Assembly (NCBI GenBank): GCA_031425695.1
Contig: JANPJV010000163.1
Coordinates: 1 to 20,149, forward strand
Direction: 5' to 3'
Length of the DNA: 20,149 nt
Source of the DNA: JANPJV01 sp031425695
GTDB taxonomy: Bacteria; Pseudomonadota; Gammaproteobacteria; Xanthomonadales; SZUA-5
The notes below the pieces were generated by a model that worked only from the letters and a program-made list of their open reading frames with translations, did no database searches and was not told the DNA's origin. Every line of letters starts with the position of its first letter. Position 1 is the first letter of the stretch. A program made the translations under genes and the position numbers. Positions 7,409-14,504 of the stretch are shown piece after piece.

Positions 7409-7595
7409 CGATGCACGCAGACAACAGCAAGCGTAAGAGCTTTATCCACAGATTTACACAGATAAGAGCAGATTAAAGCGGTCGGACGCTACGGTGCAGC
7501 GCGCGAAGGTGGGAGTGCTTCTGAAGGCGTGAATCCGCTTTTATCTGTGTAATCTGTGGATAAGGCTTGGCTTCTGCCTCTATCTGCGTGTATCG
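7409..7595. repeat. Long inverted repeat C (187 bp), copy 1 of the CAGATT family
   Basis: The outer match CGATGCACGCAG (7409-7420) pairs with CTGCGTGTATCG (7584-7595) with one mismatch. The core arms 7442-7465 and 7541-7563 are nearly perfect, differing by one inserted T. The arms iterate the word (A/G)CAGAT(T/A). Each core arm begins with TTATCCACA (7442-7450, and its complement 7555-7563), identical to the strong E. coli DnaA box. It lies between the convergent ends of mnmG and oleB. A related element lies at 8544-8650 on the other side of oleB. Confidence 0.85.
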
Positions 7596-7620
7596 AGCCT
7601 CATCTCTCGCGGCGCTTAAC

Positions 7621-8511
7621 TTACCGCGACAGAAACGCGGCCACCTTGGGCAGGATCGTGTCCTTGGCGTCCTCGATGACGTAGTGCCCCGCGTCGGAGA
7701 AGCCGATGGCTTCGGCTTTCGGGAAGCGGCGACACCACTCGTTGAAATAGTCGCGGTCGAAGACGAAATCCTTGAGGCCCCAGAGGATGAGCATGGGCTT
7801 GTCGGCGAGCAGGGCGAGCTTCTTGCCGGTCGAATCGATGGTCGCCCAGGCCGGATCGGCTGCGCTCAAGGGGATGTCCTGGACGAAGCGCAGGGTTGCG
7901 CGGCGGGCGTTGGGGGTGTCGTAGGGCGCGACGAAGGCGTCGCGCTCGGCCTTGGTCAGGCGCTTGCGCGTGCTGGTCCAGGCGCTGCCGACGGCGAACG
8001 CATTCAAACGCTCGACCAGGAAAGCGCCGAGACGGCTGTTGCGGGCGAGATCGAGTGCCTTGGGCAAGCCCTTGCCCGCGGGCATCGGGAAGGCGGCGGT
8101 GTTGAACACCACCAATCGCTTCACCCGGTCCGGATTCCGCGTCGCCCAGGCACTGGCAATGGCGCCGCCCCAGTCGTGCATGATGAGATTCACTGGCCCG
8201 GTCGGCAGCACCTTGTCCATCCACGCCGAAAAATCCGCGACGCGGCTGTCGAGTGTGTACGTGTAGACATTATCAGCGGGCCGGTCCGACAAGCCCATCC
8301 CGATATGGTCCGGGACCAGGCAGCGGTAATTGGCTTTAAGCGTGGCGACGAGGTCGCGATACAGCCAGCACCAGCTCGGATTGCCATGCACCATCACCAC
8401 CGGCTCGCCCTGGCCCTCGTCCAGGTAATGCATGGACAGCCCATCGCGCGTAAAAAAACGCGGGGTAAACCCGAGGGCTTCGATCAGGGATTGCGCGGAG
8501 GGATTGGGCAC
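7621..8511 (-). CDS. oleB: OleB-type beta-lactone decarboxylase (haloalkane-dehalogenase-like alpha/beta hydrolase)
   Basis: Length 296 aa. The alpha/beta hydrolase fold resembles haloalkane dehalogenases: oxyanion motif HGNPSW (42-47), nucleophile elbow MHDWGG with Asp113 rather than Ser, an acid in WGLKDF (Asp248), and the catalytic His in AGHYV (His276). In the Ole pathway the family decarboxylates cis-beta-lactones, made by OleC, to long-chain cis-olefins. The OleB call rests on its pairing with oleA immediately upstream on the same strand; by sequence alone, haloalkane dehalogenase would be the alternative. The start is GTG (8511) with only a weak ribosome binding site; Met27 is a less likely internal start. 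The gap to oleA holds inverted repeat D. No oleC or oleD follows; mnmG converges instead. Confidence 0.82.
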   Translation of the reverse strand: MPNPSAQSLIEALGFTPRFFTRDGLSMHYLDEGQGEPVVMVHGNPSWCWLYRDLVATLKANYRCLVPDHIGMGLSDRPADNVYTYTLDSRVADFSAWMDKVLPTGPVNLIMHDWGGAIASAWATRNPDRVKRLVVFNTAAFPMPAGKGLPKALDLARNSRLGAFLVERLNAFAVGSAWTSTRKRLTKAERDAFVAPYDTPNARRATLRFVQDIPLSAADPAWATIDSTGKKLALLADKPMLILWGLKDFVFDRDYFNEWCRRFPKAEAIGFSDAGHYVIEDAKDTILPKVAAFLSR

Positions 8512-8543
8512 TAGAATTCGAGCTGAAGAAATGAGAAGAGCAG

Positions 8544-8650
8544 AGCTCTATCCACAGATTACATGGATGAAGAAGGGGCGATTAATCAGATTAAAGCTGA
8601 GCTTTTAATCTGTGGAATCCGCTTTTCATCCATGTAATCTGTGGATGGCT
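8544..8650. repeat. Long inverted repeat D (107 bp), copy 2 of the CAGATT family
   Basis: The arms of about 50 nt pair almost to the centre near 8599: ATCCACAGATTACATGGATG (8550-8569) matches its complement in the right arm, and CAGATTAAAGC pairs with GCTTTTAATCTG at the tip (8587-8612), with small bulges between. It shares ATCCACAGATTACA and CAGATTAAAGC with the element at 7409-7595. It sits between oleA (ends 8674) and oleB (starts 8511) and would form a large hairpin in an oleA-oleB message. Confidence 0.85.
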
Positions 8651-8673
8651 GTTGATGTGTAAACAGCGCTGAC

Positions 8674-9690
8674 CTACCAGACCACCTCAGCCATGGAGCA
8701 GTTGAGGCCGGAGCCAATGCCGAGCATGGCGACGCGTTTGCCTTTTTTCAGGCGGCCGCTTTCCTGGAGCATGCTGAGGGCGATGGGCAGCGAGGCGGGG
8801 CCGATGTTGCCGAACTCGGGGAAGATGGTAAGCACCTTGCGCGGGTCGATGCCGAGCAGCTTGACCAGTTCCTCGGTGTGCACGCGGCTCACCTGGTGGA
8901 TCACAAACTCGTCGATTTCGCCGACCGCCCAGCCGAACATCTGGCGCGCTGCGCCGAAGGTGCGGCCGGCAAGCTTCAGGCCCTCGATGAGCAGGGTCTT
9001 GGTGTCGGTGACCATGCGATCGATGTTGCCCGCGCACAGCTTGGAATATTGCACCGCAGAGCGCGAGACGCTGCCGAGATAGCGATGGCCGTCGGGGTAG
9101 AGGTCGGCATTCGCCAGCATCATCGCGACGCCGCCCGAACCCAGGGTCAGCGAGGCGAACTCGTCGCGGAATTGCTCAGGCGTGACGGCCGGATCCGAAA
9201 GCCGCTGGATGGTCTTCTCGATGATGTGGCGGCTGCATTCGCCGTCGACGATCAACGCGTACTCGATGTCGCCGCGCTCGATCATGTGCGCCGCGATGTC
9301 CATGCCGTTGAGGAACGCGAGGCAGGCGTTGCCGACGTCGAAGTTCTGGCAGGTTTCGGGCAGCCCGAGCTTGCCGGCCACGATGCTCGCGGTCGATGGC
9401 TCGATATAGTCCCGACACACCGAGGTATTGACCAGGATGCCGATCTTTTCTCGCGCAATGCCGGTTTCGGCGAGGACCTTCTCGGCGGCCATGCGCGCGG
9501 CGTCGGAAGGCACCGTGCCGATGTCCCACTGACGACGGGCATTGATGCCGGCCACGCCCTCGAGCAGGTCATGGCGCACGCCGAGTCGATCCATGGACGG
9601 CAGCAGGCGCGTCACGATTTCCGCGGAAGTCAGGCGATTCGGCGCATCGACATGGGCGACAGCGGCGATGGCAACGTGTTGAAAGCGCAT
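8674..9690 (-). CDS. oleA: OleA, long-chain acyl-CoA head-to-head condensing enzyme
   Basis: Length 338 aa from the ATG at 9690, equal to X. campestris OleA as I recall it. A thiolase-fold enzyme, it joins two fatty acyl-CoAs by non-decarboxylative Claisen condensation to a 2-alkyl-3-ketoacid, the first step of olefin synthesis. Catalytic residues: Cys123 in FDVGNACLAF, Glu97 in YIEPSTAS, His265 in FVIHQVSR, Asn295 in FGNIGPAS. All four are offset by 20 from the published X. campestris numbering (143, 117, 285, 315), which supports OleA over FabH. The C-terminus GIGSGLNCSMAEVVW is typical. The frame extends 51 codons upstream, but MRFQHVAIA matches the family start. The Shine-Dalgarno is weak. 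Divergent from the hydrolase gene. Confidence 0.95.
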   Translation of the reverse strand: MRFQHVAIAAVAHVDAPNRLTSAEIVTRLLPSMDRLGVRHDLLEGVAGINARRQWDIGTVPSDAARMAAEKVLAETGIAREKIGILVNTSVCRDYIEPSTASIVAGKLGLPETCQNFDVGNACLAFLNGMDIAAHMIERGDIEYALIVDGECSRHIIEKTIQRLSDPAVTPEQFRDEFASLTLGSGGVAMMLANADLYPDGHRYLGSVSRSAVQYSKLCAGNIDRMVTDTKTLLIEGLKLAGRTFGAARQMFGWAVGEIDEFVIHQVSRVHTEELVKLLGIDPRKVLTIFPEFGNIGPASLPIALSMLQESGRLKKGKRVAMLGIGSGLNCSMAEVVW

Positions 9691-9910
9691 GGATGGCCCA
9701 AAAGTCGCGACAAAGACTTCGAAAGGTACGGCCTGACAGCAGAGTGTGCAAGCGCCTGAATGACACTGAGTGTCTTTCCAGCAGGTTTCGTAACTAAAGT
9801 AGCGCCCGGGCGCCCTGACATCGGTAACGCGGCGCCCGCTCACTGTTCATCCTCCCGGCACTCTCCAGGTCGTACAGTGCACGCTGGACTTACTGTGGGA
9901 CTTGCGATCG
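9691..9910. promoter_or_regulatory. Divergent control region between oleA and the secreted hydrolase
   Basis: For oleA (minus strand) a modest sigma-70-like pair is visible: TTGCAC (complement of 9746-9751), a 17-nt spacer, and TACCTT (complement of 9723-9728), about 30 nt before the ATG. Just upstream is a perfect palindrome GACACTGAGTGTC (9762-9774), a candidate operator. A second palindrome, GCGCCCGGGCGC, lies at 9802-9813. For the hydrolase, GGGA at 9897-9900 lies 10 nt before the ATG at 9911. This is the only large gap in the window without a long inverted repeat. The promoter call is tentative. Confidence 0.4.
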
Positions 9911-12028
9911 ATGTCGATGGATTTGTGCGTCAAATCTCAGACTCCATGGCGGCGACTGGCTGGCCTTGCTGCTGCGCTGCTCCTGTTCACCTCGCCGCTG
10001 CTGGCACTCACCGAGCAGCGCGGCCAGACCGCGAGCGGCGCGTATTACGTGCTGCAGGCTCCAGAGGGCTGGCGTCCCGGCGGTACCGTCGTGCTCATCA
10101 ACCACGGTTACCAGATCGACGCGCCCGACAGCGATCTCAGCCTCGGTCCAGCCCCGCTGCGCCAGCGCATGCTGGCGAAGGGCTATGCGATCGCAGCGTC
10201 GAGCTACAGCCAGCGCGGCTGGGCGCTGTTCGGCACCGAGCGCGACCACCGTGAGCTGGTGGCAGCCTTTGCGGCGCGTTTCGGGCAACCGGGCGCGCTC
10301 ATCGCCAGCGGCGGTTCGCTGGGTGGCCTGGTCACCATGCAGCAAGCCGAGCAGACCAACCTCGGCGCGCCGGTGGTCGGTGCCTACTCCATCTGTGCGC
10401 CGCTGGCGGGCACGCGAGTCTGGGAGCAGGCGCTGGACATCCGCCTGGCCTACGACCAGATCTGCGAAAACGTTACCGGCGGCGAGTTGCCGCGGGGCGA
10501 CGACGCCTTTCCGTACATTCTCAAAGCCGGCGATATTGACGACTTTGCGGAGATCGAGGGTGGTGGCGAGATCGCGTTGCGCGTCGCCAAGTGCACTGGC
10601 TACGGCCTGCCGAGCTTCCTGGTGTCGAGCGGCATGCGCACGCGCTACGACAAGCTCAGGGCGGTGACCGGCGTCGACCCGGATTTCTTCCTGGAAAACA
10701 TGTTCTACGCGACGTTCGGACTTTCTGAGCTTTATCGCGATCCCGCCAAGATCAATTCTCGCGCGGCAGTCTCGAACGCGCAGGTGGTCTACCCCGACGC
10801 GATCGTCAACCGCGATATCCGCCGCGTCCATGCGGACCTGTTCGCGAGCCTCGATCTGAAGCGCCACTTCACGCCGACCGGCCAGGTGGGTGCCGCGAAG
10901 ATCCTGACGACACATACCAGCGGCGACGGCCTGGTCGTGCCCGAACACGCGCGCGCGCTCGAAGGCAAGCTGCCGGCCGCGCAGTGGACCCGCGCCTTCG
11001 TGGTCGAGTCCGAGCCCAGCCATTGCGGCTATTCGGATGCCGAGCTGCTCGGAGGCTTCGAGGCCCTGACCGAATGGATCGGCGGCGCTGCGCAACCGAC
11101 CGCGGGCACCATCCAGGCTGCCTGCCAGCGCGAGCGCATGGCCAACCCGAGCCTGGGAGCCTGTCGCTATGACCCGAACTTCCAGCCGGGTACGCTGAAT
11201 TCCAAGCTCAAGCCCCGCAACGACCAGACCTGGCCGGTCGATGCGACTGCCAGCGGCCTGTGGTTCGACCCGGCACGCTCGGGTGAAGGCTTCGTGGTCG
11301 AGGCGCTCGGCGGCGGGCGCGTTGCGGTGACCTGGTTCACCTATCCGGTCGCAGGCGCGGCTGGCGACCAGGCTTGGTTCACTGGCGTCGGCAAGGTCAT
11401 CGACAACAACCTGATCGTCGATCGCATCGACGGGCGCCGTGGCGGGCGTTTCGGCGCCGATTTCAATCCGGCCCAGTTGACGATCGTGCCACTGGGCCGT
11501 TTCGATGCGGCGCTCACCGGCTGCGGCGCCGGCGAGCAGCGCGTCCAGGCACCCGCGCCCTATGGCGACGCACGCCGACCGTTCCAGCGCCTCAGCCGAA
11601 TCGGCAGCGCGCGCTGCCCGGGTGACAGCGTGCCGGTCAATCCATCGCCGCTGGTGCGCTGGAGCGGCGCCTGGTACGAGCCGGCCAAATCCGGGCGCGG
11701 CATTTACGTGCAGGTCCAGGACGATGGCCGCGCCTTCCTCGTGTGGTTCACCTTCGCTGCGAACGGCGAGCCGGTGTGGATGATCGGCGAAGGCATCCAG
11801 CAGGGCGCGGAGCTGGTCTTCAGCACTCTGCAGCGCCCGGTCGGCACGCGCTTCGGCACTGGTTTCAACGCCAACGACGTGCGCCGCGAAACCTGGGGCA
11901 GTGCGCGCCTGTCCGGTGACGGCTGCAGCGGGCTCACCCTGAGCTACAGCAGCGTGCAACCGGGATACGGCAACGGCAGCCTGGCGCTGACGCGGCTGAC
12001 GACGCCGCTGGGCGCGGGGTGCCCCTGA
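9911..12028 (+). CDS. Secreted alpha/beta hydrolase with two C-terminal repeat domains
   Basis: About 705 aa. A Sec signal peptide (about 1-31, WRRLAGLAAALLLFTSPLLA) precedes an alpha/beta hydrolase domain (about 35-400). That domain has VLINHGYQ, the nucleophile elbow ASGGSLGGL (Ser136), a probable acid Asp339 in SGDGLVVP, and His371 in EPSHCGY. The C-terminal third holds two diverged copies (about 448-570 and 585-705). Both begin SG-W-aromatic-acidic-PA-basic-SG-x-G, contain WFTY or WFTF and a W-x-x-G-x-G word, then RFG-x-x-FN and a Cys-containing end; such repeats may bind substrate or the cell surface. The substrate is unknown; an esterase or peptidase-like function is possible. In-frame TTG (9902) and ATG (9917) are alternative starts. 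The T2SS genes nearby suggest, but do not prove, export by that route. Confidence 0.75.
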   Translation: MSMDLCVKSQTPWRRLAGLAAALLLFTSPLLALTEQRGQTASGAYYVLQAPEGWRPGGTVVLINHGYQIDAPDSDLSLGPAPLRQRMLAKGYAIAASSYSQRGWALFGTERDHRELVAAFAARFGQPGALIASGGSLGGLVTMQQAEQTNLGAPVVGAYSICAPLAGTRVWEQALDIRLAYDQICENVTGGELPRGDDAFPYILKAGDIDDFAEIEGGGEIALRVAKCTGYGLPSFLVSSGMRTRYDKLRAVTGVDPDFFLENMFYATFGLSELYRDPAKINSRAAVSNAQVVYPDAIVNRDIRRVHADLFASLDLKRHFTPTGQVGAAKILTTHTSGDGLVVPEHARALEGKLPAAQWTRAFVVESEPSHCGYSDAELLGGFEALTEWIGGAAQPTAGTIQAACQRERMANPSLGACRYDPNFQPGTLNSKLKPRNDQTWPVDATASGLWFDPARSGEGFVVEALGGGRVAVTWFTYPVAGAAGDQAWFTGVGKVIDNNLIVDRIDGRRGGRFGADFNPAQLTIVPLGRFDAALTGCGAGEQRVQAPAPYGDARRPFQRLSRIGSARCPGDSVPVNPSPLVRWSGAWYEPAKSGRGIYVQVQDDGRAFLVWFTFAANGEPVWMIGEGIQQGAELVFSTLQRPVGTRFGTGFNANDVRRETWGSARLSGDGCSGLTLSYSSVQPGYGNGSLALTRLTTPLGAGCP

Positions 12029-12166
12029 AGAGCGGGTTTCGGTTTCAGTTGTCGGTTTCGGGAAAGCAGGGCGGTCGCTCGCGGGATCTCGGCTTGGTGT
12101 CGTTTTCGGTAAAGCAGGTCAGCCGCCTTTACCGAAACCGAAACCGAAATCCGAAACTGCTCTGTC
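12029..12166. repeat. Inverted repeat E with alternative pairing
   Basis: The element starts one base past the hydrolase stop codon. The left arm (about 12029-12078) and right arm (about 12121-12166) pair through GTTTCGG words. The middle copy TTTCGGTAAAG (12104-12114) is also perfectly complementary to CTTTACCGAAA (12127-12137), so the right arm can pair either with the far left arm or with the near copy. The word GTTTCGG or a close variant recurs in each arm. It separates two plus-strand genes; no T-run follows. Confidence 0.75.
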
Positions 12167-12262
12167 GCCTCCAAACCACCACAATTCATCACCGCCACGC
12201 CCGTCTTCGCGGCGCGTTGAAGTCGAAACTGTAAGCTGTCCCGAGCCAAGAAGGAGCAGCCC

Positions 12263-12718
12263 ATGATCGGCGTGCGAGGTGTGCTGGCGGCGTGCTTGCT
12301 GAGCCTGGCTTTCGGCGTGCAGGCGGGCGATCCCAATCCCCAGAAACTGGCCGGCGTCTGGTACGGCACGCATGTCGACAGCCAGGTTGCGGCGATGCCT
12401 CTGCACTGGAAGCTCTGGCGCCAGCCGGACGGCCGTTTCGTCATCGACTACTACGTGCAGGCCGGCTGTTACTTGAGCTACTCGCATCGCGAGCTCGGGC
12501 GCTGGGATCTGCAGCGGGGTGTGTATCGAGCGATCACCGAGCGGATTGGTGATCAGCCGCTCGGCGCAATCGACAAGGGCTATCTGCAGCGCTTCGAGAT
12601 TTCAGGGCAGAGTGGCGAACGCATGCGCCTGACGCAAAAGGGTGCCGCGACCGAAATCCTGCTGACGCGTATCCCGGCTGAGTTCGCCATGGAGACGATG
12701 AATCTTTGTCCGGACTGA
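12263..12718 (+). CDS. Small secreted protein of unknown function
   Basis: Length 151 aa. A signal peptide MIGVRGVLAACLLSLAFGVQA (cleavage after about residue 21) is followed by a compact domain of about 130 aa beginning with KLAGVWYGTHVDSQ and ending RIPAEFAMETMNLCPD. The GxWxG-like start and alternating hydrophobic pattern recall small beta-barrel or lipocalin-like periplasmic proteins, but no family is recognised. It has two Cys in the mature part (about 69 and 149) that could form a disulfide. The start is well supported: AAGGAG at 12251-12256, 6 nt before the ATG. It is followed by inverted repeat F and converges on gspE. Confidence 0.7.
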   Translation: MIGVRGVLAACLLSLAFGVQAGDPNPQKLAGVWYGTHVDSQVAAMPLHWKLWRQPDGRFVIDYYVQAGCYLSYSHRELGRWDLQRGVYRAITERIGDQPLGAIDKGYLQRFEISGQSGERMRLTQKGAATEILLTRIPAEFAMETMNLCPD

Positions 12719-12759
12719 GGTTGGCGACGGGGGGGCAGATCACGCGCAGGTGGACGCTT

Positions 12760-12846
12760 TTGTAGGTCATGTTGCCCGCGCAGCGGGCTACTTGACGGGG
12801 AGCGCGCAGAAGCCGTCAAGTAGCTCGCGAGCAACATGACCTACAA
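12760..12846. repeat. Inverted repeat F, cruciform with hairpin-bearing arms (copy 2)
   Basis: The outer stem TTGTAGGTCATGTTGC (12760-12775) pairs perfectly with 12831-12846, and the inner stem CTACTTGACGG (12788-12798) pairs perfectly with 12813-12823. Between them the left arm has CCGCGCAGCGGG and the right arm has the palindrome TCGCGA, each a small hairpin. The shared stem words GTCATG and CTTGAC identify it with the element at 4131-4210. It lies between the convergent ends of the small secreted protein gene and gspE, so it could act as a bidirectional transcript end. Confidence 0.88.
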
Positions 12847-12890
12847 GGGCAATGCGCTCGGAGCATCGTGCCCCGGCTGAGCCTTGGCGC

Positions 12891-14366
12891 TCAATCCTCG
12901 CGCGTCACCTTCAGCACTTCTTCCACCGAGGTGATGCCGGCCATGGCCTTGCGCCAGCCGTCTTCGAGGATGCCGGGGCCGGCGCGGCGGGCGATGCGTT
13001 CCAGTTCGAGCTCGCCGGCCTTGTCGTGGATGGCTTGGCGCAGCGACTCGTCGAGCGCGACCAGTTCGTAGACGCCGGTGCGGCCTTTGTAGCCTCCGGA
13101 CTTCTGGAACAGGTCGTCGCCGGCACGGAAGAGCTGCTGGCCGCGCGCCTCCGGGTGCCCCAATGCAGCGAGCTCGGCGACGCTCGCGGTGTAGGGCTCG
13201 CGGGTGGCGGGGTCGAGCACGCGCACGAGGCGCTGGGCAAGCACGCCGATCAGGCTCGATGAGAGCAGGAAGGGCTCGATGCCCATGTCGCGCAGGCGCG
13301 TGACCGCGCCGACCGCGCTGTTGGTGTGCAGGGTGCTCATGACCAGGTGGCCGGTAAGCGAGGACTGGACGGCGATCTCGGCCGTTTCCAGGTCGCGGAT
13401 TTCGCCGACCATGACCACGTCCGGATCCTGGCGCAGGATGGCGCGGAGGCCACGCGCAAAGGTCATGTCGACCTTGGTGTTGACCTGGGTCTGGCCCACG
13501 CCGTCGATGTAGTACTCGATCGGGTCCTCCACGGTCATGATGTTGCGGCTCTTGTCGTTGAGCTGCATCAGCGCCGCGTACAGGGTGGTGGTCTTGCCCG
13601 AGCCGGTGGGACCGGTGACCAGCAGGATGCCGTGCGGGCGGTGGATCAGGTCATCGAGGCGATGGCGCGTGCCCTCGTCCATGCCGAGATCGGCGAGGCC
13701 CAGCCGCCCGGCCTGCTTGTCGAGCAGGCGCAGTACCACGCGCTCGCCGAAGCTGGCCGGGATGGTCGAGACGCGGACATCGACCGGGCGTCCGGCAATG
13801 CGCAACCCGATACGGCCGTCCTGCGGCAGGCGCTTCTCGGCGATGTCGAGCTTGGCCATCACCTTGATACGGCTGACGACGGGTTGCGCGATCGACTTCT
13901 GCGGGCTCAGGACCTCGCGCAGCACGCCATCGACGCGAAAGCGCACGACCAGGCGGTTTTCGTAAGGTTCGATGTGGATGTCGGAGGCGTTCTCGCGCAC
14001 CGCTTCAGAGAGCAAGGCATTGATCAGGCGGATGATCGGCGCGTCGTCCTCGCTCTCCATGAGGTCGGTCGGCTCGGGCAGCTCGTCGGCCAGCTGTTTT
14101 AGATCCAGCCGCTGGTCGATGTCCGCCGCCATGCTGCGGGAATCTTCGCCGCCGCCTTCGTAAAGCTGTTGCAGCAAGGCTTCGAAGCGCTCGGCGCTGA
14201 CCTGCTCCGGCTGCAACGGAACGCTGAGGAAGCGTCGCAACTCGAGCAGCGCTTCAGGCTTGAGATCCGGCCGGCAAGCGACGCGCGCCTTGCCGCTCGG
14301 CGCCAGGCCGAGCACGGCCACGCCATGGCGGCGCGCAAAGCCGAAGGGGAGGCGCGGAAGGGTCAT
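12891..14366 (-). CDS. gspE: Type II secretion ATPase GspE lacking the zinc-binding Cys motif
   Basis: Length 491 aa. The cytoplasmic ATPase of the type II secretion system, which powers pseudopilus assembly. Visible: a central domain with ENASDIHIEPYENRLVVRFR (about 125-144), Walker A GPTGSGKTTTL (252-262), Asp box VEDPIEY (279-285), Walker B with RQDPDVVMVGEIRD (312-325), and His box GHLVMSTLHTN (339-349). Between about 383 and 426, where GspE/PilB proteins usually carry two CxxC pairs for zinc, there is no cysteine (DPATREPY and AGDDLFQKSGGYKGRTG). The ATG at 14366 has no good Shine-Dalgarno. Upstream gspD is separated by 193 bp holding two terminator-like hairpins, so a separate promoter or readthrough is needed. 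No gspF follows. Confidence 0.95.
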   Translation of the reverse strand: MTLPRLPFGFARRHGVAVLGLAPSGKARVACRPDLKPEALLELRRFLSVPLQPEQVSAERFEALLQQLYEGGGEDSRSMAADIDQRLDLKQLADELPEPTDLMESEDDAPIIRLINALLSEAVRENASDIHIEPYENRLVVRFRVDGVLREVLSPQKSIAQPVVSRIKVMAKLDIAEKRLPQDGRIGLRIAGRPVDVRVSTIPASFGERVVLRLLDKQAGRLGLADLGMDEGTRHRLDDLIHRPHGILLVTGPTGSGKTTTLYAALMQLNDKSRNIMTVEDPIEYYIDGVGQTQVNTKVDMTFARGLRAILRQDPDVVMVGEIRDLETAEIAVQSSLTGHLVMSTLHTNSAVGAVTRLRDMGIEPFLLSSSLIGVLAQRLVRVLDPATREPYTASVAELAALGHPEARGQQLFRAGDDLFQKSGGYKGRTGVYELVALDESLRQAIHDKAGELELERIARRAGPGILEDGWRKAMAGITSVEEVLKVTRED

Positions 14367-14450
14367 GGAGAGGCGTGTGCTCTTGATTCACGTGGGTTCG
14401 GACCTTGGTGGCTTCGGACCTTGTCCGAACGCTTTTCTTCCAAGTCCGCC

Positions 14451-14476
14451 AAAAAGCGTCCGGACAAGGTCCGGAC
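14451..14476 (-). terminator. Terminator-like hairpin 2 (gspD-gspE gap)
   Basis: On the minus strand an 8-bp stem GTCCGGAC/GTCCGGAC (14469-14476 and 14458-14465) with a CTT loop is followed by GC and five T. It is the second of two near-identical units met by RNA polymerase leaving gspD. The U-tract is short and separated by 2 nt, so termination may be partial. Confidence 0.55.
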
Positions 14477-14504
14477 CCACGCATCAAGCGCGATCGGACC
14501 GCAG

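Noticed and set aside
7409..7595. Chromosomal origin next to mnmG
   Set aside because: It has only two DnaA-box words, both part of a repeat family present again at 8544-8650, no AT-rich unwinding element, and no dnaA, rsmG or parAB nearby.
9890..11959. 689-aa minus-strand open frame opposite the secreted hydrolase
   Set aside because: The plus strand encodes a signal peptide, a catalytic triad and repeats; the minus frame has no motif.
12760..12846. tRNA-like cloverleaf gene
   Set aside because: The fold is branched, but there is no T-loop GTTCGA word, no CCA end and no anticodon-arm geometry; it is a palindromic repeat.
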